Of a DNA stretch of 44,604 nucleotides, positions 1-10,774 are shown piece by piece. Position numbers and translations under genes: made by a program. How positions within the stretch are numbered: position 1 is the first letter of the stretch; every line of letters starts with the position of its first letter. The notes beneath the pieces were generated by a model, which was given only the letters and a program-made list of their open reading frames with translations, made no database searches and was not told the origin of the DNA. Origin of the DNA: Bacillota bacterium (GTDB lineage: Bacteria > Bacillota > Negativicutes > Sporomusales > CTSoil-080); contig JAGGAE010000002.1 in NCBI GenBank assembly GCA_017889725.1, forward strand, positions 1 to 44,604, in the 5' to 3' direction.

Positions 1-98
1 AGTAAATCATATGCCCTGTTAGCAATTTCCAGTAGTTTTTGATGCTGCTCATCAATCACAGGTATACCAATCCTAAATTCTTCTTTCCACAATATCAT
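1..98 (-). CDS. Bacteriohemerythrin-like protein, N-terminal part only (runs off the window)
   Basis: Minus-strand translation from ATG at 98: MILWKEEFRIGIPVIDEQHQKLLEIANRAYDL; typical hemerythrin N-terminus (W..E...G...ID.QH..L). RBS aggaggagtctggc precedes ATG. Confidence 0.8.
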   Translation of the reverse strand, partial: MILWKEEFRIGIPVIDEQHQKLLEIANRAYDL

Positions 99-236
99 GC
101 CAGACTCCTCCTGATTAATAAAAATTATTCATTACTATTAATTATACTTTACTAATATAGTTTTTCTACATATTTCTCTTTTTCCCTTTTTTTATTAATA
201 TTTTTTTATAATTTTTTTGGGAAATAGCAGCTTGGT

Positions 237-851
237 TTAGCGATACAAACCATTTTTATAAATATAGCTTTCCACACTTTCAGGCACAAGGTACCGGATA
301 GACCGTTCTTTTTTTATCCGCTCCCGAATGTCCGTAGCCGAAATATCTAATTCTGGCGCCGTTAAGTGATAAATGCGACGACTGGCTTTATCGCCAAAAG
401 TTCTTCTTAGCACTTCAGCATAGTCACTGCCACAGCCAGGACGTGATACCTCAACAAAATAACACAAATCCAATACTGCGGTGCTATTTTCCCAGGTAGG
501 CAAATCCCTTGCAGCATCCGTTCCGGTAATAAAATAAAAATCCGTTTCTTCGCCATAATGAGTGCGTAGCGTTCGTAACGTATCAATGGCATAGGACGGA
601 CCTGGCCGCTCAATTTCTATATCCGAAACAGTAAAGTATGGATTGGAACTAGTCGCTAATATTGTCATGATATACCTATGAAATGCCGGTGTCACTTCCA
701 CATCTTGTTTATGCGGCGGATTGCCCGCAGGTATAAAGAGTACCTCGTCAAGCTCATACTCCATGCGTACCGTCTCTGCTGTTATTAAATGAGCAACATG
801 AATAGGGTCAAAAGTTCCGCCCATAACTCCTACCTTGCGCCATTTTACCAT
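237..851 (-). CDS. nadD: Nicotinate-nucleotide adenylyltransferase
   Basis: GGTFDPIHVAHL nucleotidyltransferase motif, FITGTDAARDLPTW, C-terminal ISATDIRERIKKERSIRYLVP; RBS aaggtggga. Confidence 0.95.
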   Translation of the reverse strand: MVKWRKVGVMGGTFDPIHVAHLITAETVRMEYELDEVLFIPAGNPPHKQDVEVTPAFHRYIMTILATSSNPYFTVSDIEIERPGPSYAIDTLRTLRTHYGEETDFYFITGTDAARDLPTWENSTAVLDLCYFVEVSRPGCGSDYAEVLRRTFGDKASRRIYHLTAPELDISATDIRERIKKERSIRYLVPESVESYIYKNGLYR

Positions 852-948
852 GTTCCCACCTTATTTCTTATCAACGTTTCGTATTGTATTATTATATCAA
901 AGGAGCCTCTATAAAAAAAGACCGCCCATCATTAGGCCAGAACCCAAG

Positions 949-1089
949 TTAGTGGCGCACCAGATCCAACGCAATTCGCACCATAGCCATGACAGCGGCA
1001 ATGATAATAATCGCCCTGATATAATCCAGGAAATCTCGTCTGGCTTTTTCAGTTTTTAGATAGTTCCAGAGAGAATATAAGTACCCCAC
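949..1089 (-). CDS. Small predicted single-pass membrane protein (46 aa), not in ORF track
   Basis: GTG start at 1089 preceded by gggaggggccttgcc; translation MGYLYSLWNYLKTEKARRDFLDYIRAIIIIAAVMAMVRIALDLVRH* with one hydrophobic helix. Confidence 0.55.
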   Translation of the reverse strand: MGYLYSLWNYLKTEKARRDFLDYIRAIIIIAAVMAMVRIALDLVRH

Positions 1090-1213
1090 GGCAAGGCCCC
1101 TCCCTTAGCAGTTGTCATTTGTCTTTATTGTTCTTACTTAGGTGTCCAGCCATACGCAAAGAAGCACCCTTTTGAACGCTTGGGTTCAGAAAGATGCTTC
1201 GCGGTTACCATTC

Positions 1214-2467
1214 TTATCGTATCTGGCCGGTTCCGTTTATAAGATATTTTACACTGGTCAACTCTTCCAACCCCATAGGGCCGCGAGCATGCAGCTTCTG
1301 CGTACTAATACCGATTTCCGCCCCAAAGCCAAATTCAAAGCCGTCAGTAAACCGGGTGGATGCGTTTACATATACGCAAGCCGCGTCCACTTCCTGTTGA
1401 AAACGGCGGGCCCGGGCGTAATCCCCGGTTACTATAGCCTCAGAATGGTGGGTTCCGTAAGCTCTAATATGCGCCAGCGCTTCCTCCATACTGTCTACCA
1501 CTTTTACCGCTAAAATAAGGTCATGAAACTCCGCAGCCCAGTCCTCTTCACTACCGGGTTTAACCTTGAAATGATAGTTTCTGGTTTTTTCACAGCCGCG
1601 CAGTTCGACCCCGGCGGCATCATATTCCGCAAGCATCATCGGCAGGAATTCCCCAGCCACGTCTTTATGCACCAGCAAGGTTTCCATGGCGTTACATACC
1701 CCGGGTCGGGACACCTTAGCGTTGAAGGCAATTGCACGCGCCATGTCCAAATCGGCGGATACATCCACATAGGTATGACAAACCCCTGTACCTGTTTCAA
1801 TTACAGGTACAGAACTGTTTTCGAGTACGGTTTTAATAAGTCCCGCGCCGCCGCGAGGAATGATTACATCCAGGTATTCATTTAATCGCATCAAGGCATT
1901 AACGGCTTCCCTGTCGGTTGTTTCGATAAGCTGAATCGCGCCTGACGGAATACCGGCTGTTTCGGCGGCCGTCGCTAATATACGAGTAATCGCCATATTA
2001 GAGTGCAGGGCTTCAGAACCACCACGTAAAATAACAGCATTTCCGGTTTTAAGACACAATCCGGCCGCATCAGCCGTAACATTAGGCCTGGCTTCATAAA
2101 TAATGCCGATAACGCCCAGCGGCACCCTTACCTTGGTAATTTCCAACCCATTGGGACGCCTCCACCCGCTAATGGCTTCGCCAATAGGGTCTTTGAGTAC
2201 GGCCAGTTCCCTTAAGCCATCAGCCATGGCTTTGACTCGTGGGACATTAAGAAGCAGTCGGTCAAGCAACGCATTCGACAAGCCTTTCGCTCGCCCGTTT
2301 TCTAAATCCAGGGCGTTGGCTTCAATAATGGCGGCCGCCTGTTTCTCCAAAGCGTCGGCCATCGCGGACAGTGCCGCATTTTTTATCGTGCTCGAAGTAA
2401 TAGCCAGCTGCTGGGCCGCTTTTTTCGCGGCTTTACCTTTTTCCCGAAGTTCAGCGGTATAATCCAT
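1214..2467 (-). CDS. proA: Glutamate-5-semialdehyde dehydrogenase (gamma-glutamyl phosphate reductase)
   Basis: 417 aa; IYEARPNVTADAAGLCLKTGNAVILRGG, VSRPGVCNAMETLLVH; directly downstream of proB. Confidence 0.96.
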   Translation of the reverse strand: MDYTAELREKGKAAKKAAQQLAITSSTIKNAALSAMADALEKQAAAIIEANALDLENGRAKGLSNALLDRLLLNVPRVKAMADGLRELAVLKDPIGEAISGWRRPNGLEITKVRVPLGVIGIIYEARPNVTADAAGLCLKTGNAVILRGGSEALHSNMAITRILATAAETAGIPSGAIQLIETTDREAVNALMRLNEYLDVIIPRGGAGLIKTVLENSSVPVIETGTGVCHTYVDVSADLDMARAIAFNAKVSRPGVCNAMETLLVHKDVAGEFLPMMLAEYDAAGVELRGCEKTRNYHFKVKPGSEEDWAAEFHDLILAVKVVDSMEEALAHIRAYGTHHSEAIVTGDYARARRFQQEVDAACVYVNASTRFTDGFEFGFGAEIGISTQKLHARGPMGLEELTSVKYLINGTGQIR

Positions 2468-2479
2468 ATTTCTTCCTCC

Positions 2480-3607
2480 TTACACCAAAAGCACCATATT
2501 ATCACGGTGAATGACTTCATCGTAAAGTTTCGTGCCTAGAATAGCAATGATTTCATTGGTGTGTGCTCCCATAATCCGACGAAGATCATCGGCACTATAA
2601 TTTGAAAGACCTCTGGCCAGTTCTCTTCCTTCCACCGAAAGGATTCGAACCGTATTGCCAAAACCAAAGCTTCCTTCTACCCGGGTAATCCCTGCAGCCA
2701 ATAGACTGGAGCCCTTGTTCAGCAACGCTTGTTCACACCCCTGATCTACGGTGACGGCTCCAGCTACACGATTACCGAAGGCCAACCAGCGCTTTCGGAC
2801 CTCCAAGGTGTGTTCTTTCGGCCAAAAAATAGTCCCTAACGATGCACCATCTAAAACCTCACGGATAATACCATCCCGGCCACCGGAAGCTATAACCAGG
2901 GTTACTCCCGAATTTATCGCAATTTTAGCCGCCTGAAGCTTGGTAAACATGCCACCCGTCCCCTGCACCGTCCCCGGTCCTCCTGCTAAGTCTTCCACCT
3001 CCGGGGTTATATCGGACACTTCAGATAGCAGCTTCGCCGCAGGGTCGTGTTGGGGATTTGCTGTATACAAACCGTCCACGTCCGACAGAATAATCAAAAG
3101 ATCTGCGTCAATCATACTGGCCACCGTGGCCGACAACGTATCGTTATCTCCGATTTTCAGTTCGTCTACCGCAACAACGTCATTCTCATTGATGATAGGA
3201 ATAACTCCCATGGAAAGCAAGGTTGACAAGGTATTGCGAGAATTGATAAATCGTTTGCGATGATTGGAATCTTCACGGGTCAAAAGCACTTGAGCTACTA
3301 CCTGACCATATTCCGCAAACAGCTTTTCATAGGTCTGCATTAATATTCCCTGTCCTACTGCTGCCGCCGCTTGTTTTTCCGGTATGGTTTTGGGTCTTTC
3401 TGCAAGCCCCAGCCGGGCAACGCCCGCACCAACCGCCCCGGAAGTTACGAGAATAATCTCTTTATTCTGGTTAGACAGATCGGCAAGCTCCCTCACCAGT
3501 TTTTCCAGGCGCAGTAAGTTTAGTTTGCCGGTACTATACGTAATTGTACTTGTACCGACTTTAACTACAATTCGTTTCGCCTCAGCCAGCGCCTGCCTGG
3601 TACCCAT
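2480..3607 (-). CDS. proB: Glutamate 5-kinase with C-terminal PUA domain
   Basis: VVKVGTSTITY, LVTSGAVGAGVARLG, INENDVVAVDELKIGDNDTLSA, PUA-like C-terminus. Confidence 0.96.
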   Translation of the reverse strand: MGTRQALAEAKRIVVKVGTSTITYSTGKLNLLRLEKLVRELADLSNQNKEIILVTSGAVGAGVARLGLAERPKTIPEKQAAAAVGQGILMQTYEKLFAEYGQVVAQVLLTREDSNHRKRFINSRNTLSTLLSMGVIPIINENDVVAVDELKIGDNDTLSATVASMIDADLLIILSDVDGLYTANPQHDPAAKLLSEVSDITPEVEDLAGGPGTVQGTGGMFTKLQAAKIAINSGVTLVIASGGRDGIIREVLDGASLGTIFWPKEHTLEVRKRWLAFGNRVAGAVTVDQGCEQALLNKGSSLLAAGITRVEGSFGFGNTVRILSVEGRELARGLSNYSADDLRRIMGAHTNEIIAILGTKLYDEVIHRDNMVLLV

Positions 3608-3620
3608 TTAGATTTCCTCC

Positions 3621-3914
3621 TTACTCCGGTAACTGGATTTTCGGTTTTTCCTCATTCCGCCGATATAGCAGGCCGTTACGCCCGATTACCTGTACCAGTT
3701 CCGCCTGCACAGTCCTTGACAACATTTCAATAGCTTCTCTAGGTTCCGCCGGGCTGTTCTTCAGTACCCGTACTTTAATCAATTCACGGGCAGCGATAAC
3801 CGCCTCAGCGCCATCTACAACGCTCGGGTTGATTCCGGCTTTACCAATCTGAACCACCGAATCGAGTACACTGCCCAACGATTTTAGATAGCGTTTTTGT
3901 TTTGATGTTAACAT
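3621..3914 (-). CDS. yhbY: Ribosome assembly RNA-binding protein YhbY (CRM domain)
   Basis: LTSKQKRYLKSLG...VQIGKAGINPSVV...ELIKVRVLKNS...VQVIGRNGLLYR. Confidence 0.93.
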   Translation of the reverse strand: MLTSKQKRYLKSLGSVLDSVVQIGKAGINPSVVDGAEAVIAARELIKVRVLKNSPAEPREAIEMLSRTVQAELVQVIGRNGLLYRRNEEKPKIQLPE

Positions 3915-3932
3915 ATAGGATTAAGGTGCCTC

Positions 3933-5222
<1,290 letters not shown>

Positions 5223-5307
5223 CTAAGAAGTCAACAATTAGAGTACAAACTATATGTAATATATGCCTCAAGACATGTTTTTATATACCGTAATAAACAT
5301 CCAATAC

Positions 5308-5526
5308 TCAATCCATACTTTTTTTGTTCTGGCACTTTGAGCCATCATGCTCTTTTAAAGGATCGGTTAAAAGTTCCGGGCTTTTGGAGAGCTCATCCAT
5401 ATATTGCAACGCTTTATCTATACGCTTAAGCTCCACCAAAGCATATATTACTTGAATGTGATTGATAAATTGATGTCTCTGATCTCTGAGCGCTTTTGCG
5501 AGTTCTTCGCATACTGGCGTATCCAT
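5308..5526 (-). CDS. Spo0B-like alpha-helical phosphotransferase domain protein (short, 72 aa)
   Basis: LRDQRHQFINHIQVIYALVELKRIDKALQYMDEL resembles the Spo0B/sensor-kinase dimerisation helix with phospho-accepting His; located between rpmA and obg as spo0B is in Bacillus. RBS ggagg before ATG at 5526. Confidence 0.7.
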   Translation of the reverse strand: MDTPVCEELAKALRDQRHQFINHIQVIYALVELKRIDKALQYMDELSKSPELLTDPLKEHDGSKCQNKKSMD

Positions 5527-5605
5527 AATAATAGCCTCCATCAAGAGTATTGCTTATAAATTTCGCGCCTTGTGAAGAAACTCCTGTCAGATAGGCAAAA
5601 ATAAT

Positions 5606-5629
5606 GCCTGCGGCCTAATCGCCGCAGGC
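5606..5629 (-). terminator. Rho-independent terminator after rplU-prp-rpmA
   Basis: 9-bp perfect stem gcctgcggc/gccgcaggc, loop ctaatc, followed on minus strand by attatttttgc. Confidence 0.8.
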
Positions 5630-5638
5630 GTTTATTTA

Positions 5639-5932
5639 TTACATAACCGCTTCTTCCAACGGGTATACGCTGATTTGACGGTTTACACGGCCTTTGCGTT
5701 CAAAGGAAACACGGCCGGACACTTTGGCAAACAAAGTGTCATCTTTGCCAATACCAACATTTACACCAGGATGGAAATGGGTTCCACGTTGGCGAACCAG
5801 AATACTTCCGGCTGTTACAACCTGATCTTGGTGCCGCTTAACGCCAAGACGTTGGGCCGCGCTGTCACGACCGTTTCGTGAGCTGCCCACCCCTTTTTTA
5901 TGTGCAAATAATTGCAGATCAAACTTAAACAT
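5639..5932 (-). CDS. rpmA: 50S ribosomal protein L27 with cleavable N-terminal extension
   Basis: [32 protein letters not shown]; start at 5932 placed by RBS aggaggtgaaagta. Confidence 0.97.
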   Translation of the reverse strand: MFKFDLQLFAHKKGVGSSRNGRDSAAQRLGVKRHQDQVVTAGSILVRQRGTHFHPGVNVGIGKDDTLFAKVSGRVSFERKGRVNRQISVYPLEEAVM

Positions 5933-5937
5933 TACTT

Positions 5938-6258
5938 TCACCTCCTGTGTTCGGAGATTCGAACACCATTAGGACTTATTTGAGCGATTTCCATCAATCC
6001 GAGAAGCATGGTCTCCAACACTGCGTCGGTTAACGCATCGGGCGCATCCGTTAATTCAATAACTAACTTACCTTCCGCAAAATCCAGACGAAACTGCCGG
6101 TTCAAATGCCTTTCCAATCCTAACACTGCCGTTTGCGTCAATGCAGCTACCCCGGCACAGACAATATCTTGTCCGTGTGGTGCCGTATTGGCATGACCAT
6201 TGACGGAAAACCCGGTTATTGTTCCGGAACTGTTCCGGTAAATTTTCACTTTAATCAT
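5938..6258 (-). CDS. prp: Ribosomal-processing cysteine protease Prp (YsxB)
   Basis: Conserved GHA...[14 protein letters not shown] motif; between rplU and rpmA. Confidence 0.92.
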   Translation of the reverse strand: MIKVKIYRNSSGTITGFSVNGHANTAPHGQDIVCAGVAALTQTAVLGLERHLNRQFRLDFAEGKLVIELTDAPDALTDAVLETMLLGLMEIAQISPNGVRISEHRR

Positions 6259-6261
6259 AGC

Positions 6262-6573
6262 TTACGCTTCGATTTTTTCAATAACCACACGAGTAAACGG
6301 TTGACGATGCCCCTGACGTTTACGGTAGTTGGATTTAGCCTTGTATTTGAAGACCAGAATCTTCTTACCTTTACCTTGCAGCAGTACTTTGCCAGTTACT
6401 TTTGCGCCTGTTACAACGGGTTGACCAAAAGTAGTTTCGCCTTCTTTTACTACAAGCAACACACGGTTAAATTCTACAGCGTCGCCTTCGTTAATTTCAA
6501 GCTTTTCCACGGTTACCACATCGCCTTCACTTACACGATATTGCTTGCCGCCGGTTTCAATAATTGCGTACAT
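6262..6573 (-). CDS. rplU: 50S ribosomal protein L21
   Basis: [18 protein letters not shown]...[24 protein letters not shown]. Confidence 0.98.
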   Translation of the reverse strand: MYAIIETGGKQYRVSEGDVVTVEKLEINEGDAVEFNRVLLVVKEGETTFGQPVVTGAKVTGKVLLQGKGKKILVFKYKAKSNYRKRQGHRQPFTRVVIEKIEA

Positions 6574-6716
6574 TCGTTTTACACCTCCCTGTCAATGGTA
6601 CTCGCCGAATGCGGTACTCATCCGTCGCGGCGAAATCGCCTAAGCAGATTAAGATTTAGCCAACCTTCTTCGAGCGGTTTGGGATACCTTCTGCAGATAC
6701 TAACCTGCAGGATAAA

Positions 6717-6745
6717 ATTTTACCATACTGCTTGCCATATGTCAA
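6717..6745 (-). promoter_or_regulatory. SigA-type promoter for rplU operon
   Basis: Minus strand TTGACA (6745-6740), 17-nt spacer, TAAAAT (6722-6717). Confidence 0.75.
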
Positions 6746-6787
6746 TAAATTACCGTTTTCATATATGTAAAAGTCCTGAAAATCGTT

Positions 6788-8209
6788 TTATTCCCGCCCT
6801 GACAATATTACATACTCTTCGCATTTCATAGTGGGTACAGCTTCGAGCGTCAGTGGTTTTGCTACTTCCCTGCTTAGACGCGAAACTTCACATTTTAGCA
6901 CCACAGCTACTTGAGGATGTACCTGCACAGTTATTCTTCCTTTAAGTTTACCATTCACAGCCAGTTGCCGTAATTTGCGACTCACGTTATTTACCACCGT
7001 GGACGGCGAACTGACCCGTCCTCGTCCGCTGCAAGAAGGGCAATCTTGATATACAATGTTCTCCCAATCCTGGCGAACCTTTTTCCGGGTCATTTCCACC
7101 AACCCCAACTGTGTCAAACCTAGCACGTTGGTCTTGGTGCGATCTTTTTTTAGACTTTGACTTAATGCAGCCAGCACAGACTGTCGGTGTTCTTCTTCCT
7201 CCATATCTATGAAATCAATAATAATGATGCCGCCAATGTCGCGAAGCCGGATTTGTCGGGAAATCTCCTCCGCCGCCTCCAGGTTAGTATGCCAAATCGT
7301 GTCGGCCAAACTGCTGTGTCCTATATATTTTCCGGTGTTCACATCAATAACCGTTAATGCCTCGGTCCGGTCAATCACAAGATACCCGCCGCATGTTAGC
7401 CATATTTTGCGCTCAGCCAGTTTATCCAGTTCCTCTTCTACTCTATAACAACTGAAGATATTCTCTTGCCCATTGTATAGTTCCAGCCTTGGCACCAATT
7501 CAGGATCAGTAAAGTTGAGCAGGTCTTTCATCCGGCTGAACGCTTCCGCATTGTCGATGACAAAGGCTTGTATCACCGGACTGAAATAGTCCCGCACTAG
7601 CCGAATTACCATATCAACATCCCGGTATAAGAGTGACGGTGCCTTGACTCTTTTAGCCCTGGCCGATAGTGTTCGCCAAAGATTCGTGAGATACTCACAA
7701 TCCCGTTTTAAATCCTCTAAACTTTTTCCTTCCGCCACAGTACGAACTATAAGTCCCATTCCGTCCGATTTTAACGTTTCGGCAGCCTGTCTGAGGCGAT
7801 TTCGTTCTTGGTTCTCACCAATGCGCCGGGACACCCCGATATAATTGTAAGTAGGCATGAGAACAACATACCGCCCTGGCAGCGTTAGTTTGGCGGTAAG
7901 CCTCGGTCCCTTGGTACCGATGGAGTCTTTGATTACCTGGACGATAATTTCTTGTCCGGCCGTTAGCGGAGTTTGTATTCCCGTCTCGGCCATCTCACCC
8001 AAATACAAATAGCCGTTTTTTTCCCATCCGATATCAATAAACGCCGCCTGCATACCCGGCAATACATTTTGTACTCTGCCCTTATAGACATTCCCCACAA
8101 TATGGCCGCTTTCTGATCGTTCAACAGCCACTTCGACCAATTTTCCATCTTCGAGCAGGGCCATGCGGGTTTCTTCCGGCATGCTGTTGACAAGCATTGT
8201 TGTACTCAT
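6788..8209 (-). CDS. rng: Ribonuclease G/E family
   Basis: S1-like N-terminus (GNVYKGRVQNVLPGMQAAFIDIGWEKNGYLYL), VIDVNTGKYIG, IIIIDFIDME, zinc-link CPSCSGRG. Start moved to 8209 (MSTTML) because the upstream gene ends at 8214. Confidence 0.93.
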   Translation of the reverse strand: MSTTMLVNSMPEETRMALLEDGKLVEVAVERSESGHIVGNVYKGRVQNVLPGMQAAFIDIGWEKNGYLYLGEMAETGIQTPLTAGQEIIVQVIKDSIGTKGPRLTAKLTLPGRYVVLMPTYNYIGVSRRIGENQERNRLRQAAETLKSDGMGLIVRTVAEGKSLEDLKRDCEYLTNLWRTLSARAKRVKAPSLLYRDVDMVIRLVRDYFSPVIQAFVIDNAEAFSRMKDLLNFTDPELVPRLELYNGQENIFSCYRVEEELDKLAERKIWLTCGGYLVIDRTEALTVIDVNTGKYIGHSSLADTIWHTNLEAAEEISRQIRLRDIGGIIIIDFIDMEEEEHRQSVLAALSQSLKKDRTKTNVLGLTQLGLVEMTRKKVRQDWENIVYQDCPSCSGRGRVSSPSTVVNNVSRKLRQLAVNGKLKGRITVQVHPQVAVVLKCEVSRLSREVAKPLTLEAVPTMKCEEYVILSGRE

Positions 8210-8213
8210 GCTT

Positions 8214-8921
8214 TTACCCCATTTCCAGCGGCGAAAAACGAGTCTTGCTTTTTTCCACATACAAGCCCAAACGGGTGATTACCGCTGCTTCGCTTTTGCC
8301 AGGAAACTGAAATTCCTTAACCAGCACCTTTAAAACCTCTCCCGGTTTAACGCTTCCCTGCGGCGTGATTCGTATTGAGAACATAATCTCCGCTTTCTCT
8401 TGTCCAACGGTAACCGTGGCATCCTCAGCCATATATTGCTTGACATCTATTTCACGACGCCCCTTAGGGCTTTCTTTTACATAAAGCACTTCCAGCGCGG
8501 CGTTAAATTCCCGTATCGCCCGGTTAATCCCGTCTCTTTCGACCTCATCCTTATTCTCCAGCGGAACAGCCAGATGGTATACGGCTAAGTTAACTATTGC
8601 CATGAGCGCTGGCTGCTTGCCCACCACTTCCTTCACTCTACAAACAGTGATGGCGGGCGGTAGCGTACGCGCAAGCCGCGCACTAAATTCAGCAGCATCC
8701 ATGGGCTCTTTTAGTTCCACTTCCATATATTCGGCTTGGCTAGCTACCCCTACCGACAACGCAGAAGCGAAGGAAAATTTCATATGCGGGTTAAACCCCT
8801 CGGAATAGGCCATAGGTAGTTTGCTCCGTCTTAGGGCCCGTTCGATAGTCCTGGCATAATCCAGATGCGATATGTAGCGGATTTCTTCCCCTTTTGTAAT
8901 TTCTACCCGAAACTTAGTCAT
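8214..8921 (-). CDS. Radical-SAM-linked protein (TIGR03936/DUF2344-type)
   Basis: FRVEITKGEEIRYISHLDYARTIERALRRSKLPMAYSEGFNPHMKFSFASALSVGV; overlaps the radical SAM gene. Confidence 0.88.
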   Translation of the reverse strand: MTKFRVEITKGEEIRYISHLDYARTIERALRRSKLPMAYSEGFNPHMKFSFASALSVGVASQAEYMEVELKEPMDAAEFSARLARTLPPAITVCRVKEVVGKQPALMAIVNLAVYHLAVPLENKDEVERDGINRAIREFNAALEVLYVKESPKGRREIDVKQYMAEDATVTVGQEKAEIMFSIRITPQGSVKPGEVLKVLVKEFQFPGKSEAAVITRLGLYVEKSKTRFSPLEMG

Positions 8922-10774
8922 TACGCCTTGCCCTCCCAGTCGATTACTTCTACCCCCAGGGTCGGACAGACACCACAGTCACTGCACTGACCATGTCGAC
9001 AATCTGCTGTAAAGCCCTCAGCTACTGCCGTTTGGTACTCTTTCCACAGAAATTGCCGGTCTACTCCTGAACTTATATGGGCCCAGGGCAACACTTCATT
9101 CTTTTGGCGCTCTCTTAGATTGTAAAACTCCGGATCCACGCCCGTCTGCCGGAACGCCTCCATCCATACGTCGTATTTAAAATGTTCCGACCAGCTGTCA
9201 AACTTAGCACCTTTGCGCCATGCCTCCAGAAGCACCGCCCCTAACCTACGATCTCCCCGAGAAAATACGCCTTCCAAATAACTTATTTCCACGTCATGCC
9301 AATTATAAGAAATGCTGCGATCCCTGAGCAGAGATTTTAAAAGTTGTTGTTTTCGCGCCAGTTCTCCCGGCGCATTTTGCCCAAACCATTGGAAAGCTGT
9401 ATGCGGTTTTGGTACAAAGGAGGCGACACTGACCGTTACTTTGGCCCCCCGCCGCCCTTTTATGGTTTTATATAGATTAAGCACTTTATAAGCAAGGTCG
9501 GCGATGCCTTTTACATCTTCGTCGGTTTCAGTAGGCAAACCAATCATAAAATACAATTTTACAGTGGACCATCCGGACTCGAATGCCGCACTTACCGCAT
9601 CTTCCAGATTTTGCTCCGTAACACCTTTATTGATGACATCTCTAAGGCGTTGCGTACCGGCTTCCGGTGCAAAAGTCAGTCCGCTTTTCCGTACTTGCTG
9701 TACTTCCTGCGCCAACTGTATGGAAAAACTGTCAATGCGTAAGGATGGCAGGGATACACTAATGCCTTGGCTTTTAAATTGGTTCATTAAACTGCCGACT
9801 AACTGGTGCAGACAAGAGTAATCCGCTGAGCTTAGTGAGGTTAAGGATATTTCATCATAACCGGTATTATCGACAATCTCCTTGGCTAGCTTTAGTAATG
9901 TCTCCGGCTTGCGTTCCCTCACCGGACGATATATGATTCCGGCCTGGCAAAAGCGGCAGCCACGGCTACAGCCCCGAAACAGTTCCAGCACCACCCGGTC
10001 ATGGATAACATCCAGATAAGGGACTATTGGCTTGGTGGGATATGGCGCTTTGTCTAAATCTTCCACAATCCGTTTGGTAACCATCGGTTTTGCCGCCGGG
10101 TGGTTGGGAGTTATGTTGGCTATTGTTCCATCCTCATGATAAGCAACTGTATAAAAAGAGGGAACATATACTCCTCCGATTGCGGCTACCTTAGCTAATA
10201 CTCCACTCTTTCCGCCTTGCCGCCCTGATTTTTTCCAGGAAATAACAGTGTCAGCTATTTCCAAAATGGATTCTTCCGCCTCTCCTAGTACAAAGAAATC
10301 GATAAAATCGGCCAATGGCTCTGCATTAAAAGCACAAGGCCCGCCAGCAATAACCAAAGGGTGGGTTTCGTCCCGATCTTTGGCAAGCAAAGGGATCCCT
10401 GCTAAATCAAGCATGTTAAGGATATTAGAATAGCTCATTTCATACTGCAGCGTAAAGCCCAATACATCAAAATCAGCCACAGGCTGCATGTTCTCAATCG
10501 TATACAAGGGCACATGATTTTCCCGCATAATGGACTCCATATCGGTCCAAGGAGCAAAAACCCATTCTGCGGCAATATCAGCACGGCAGTTAAGTATGTG
10601 ATACAAGATTTTTAATCCTAAATTAGACCTTCCTACTTCATACACGTCAGGAAAAGCCAGTGCAAAGGTTGTCTCTACCGCTAAAAGATCTTTTTTGACC
10701 ATGTTAAGTTCATTTCCTGTATACCTTGCCGGTTTGGTCACCTGGTCAAGCCAACTCGCCTCAAGTTTAACCAT
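8921..10774 (-). CDS. TIGR03960-type B12-binding-domain-like radical SAM protein
   Basis: RGCSRGCRFCQAGIIYRPVRERKPE (CxxxCxxC), EISLTSLSSADYS, C-terminal CSDCGVCP. Confidence 0.9.
   Translation of the reverse strand: MVKLEASWLDQVTKPARYTGNELNMVKKDLLAVETTFALAFPDVYEVGRSNLGLKILYHILNCRADIAAEWVFAPWTDMESIMRENHVPLYTIENMQPVADFDVLGFTLQYEMSYSNILNMLDLAGIPLLAKDRDETHPLVIAGGPCAFNAEPLADFIDFFVLGEAEESILEIADTVISWKKSGRQGGKSGVLAKVAAIGGVYVPSFYTVAYHEDGTIANITPNHPAAKPMVTKRIVEDLDKAPYPTKPIVPYLDVIHDRVVLELFRGCSRGCRFCQAGIIYRPVRERKPETLLKLAKEIVDNTGYDEISLTSLSSADYSCLHQLVGSLMNQFKSQGISVSLPSLRIDSFSIQLAQEVQQVRKSGLTFAPEAGTQRLRDVINKGVTEQNLEDAVSAAFESGWSTVKLYFMIGLPTETDEDVKGIADLAYKVLNLYKTIKGRRGAKVTVSVASFVPKPHTAFQWFGQNAPGELARKQQLLKSLLRDRSISYNWHDVEISYLEGVFSRGDRRLGAVLLEAWRKGAKFDSWSEHFKYDVWMEAFRQTGVDPEFYNLRERQKNEVLPWAHISSGVDRQFLWKEYQTAVAEGFTADCRHGQCSDCGVCPTLGVEVIDWEGKA

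Noticed and set aside
6133-6831. Long plus-strand ORF (232 aa) overlapping rplU/prp
   Set aside because: Antisense to clear ribosomal genes; no RBS and implausible composition, a mirror-frame artefact. The same reasoning applies to most plus-strand ORFs in the track between 835 and 39500.
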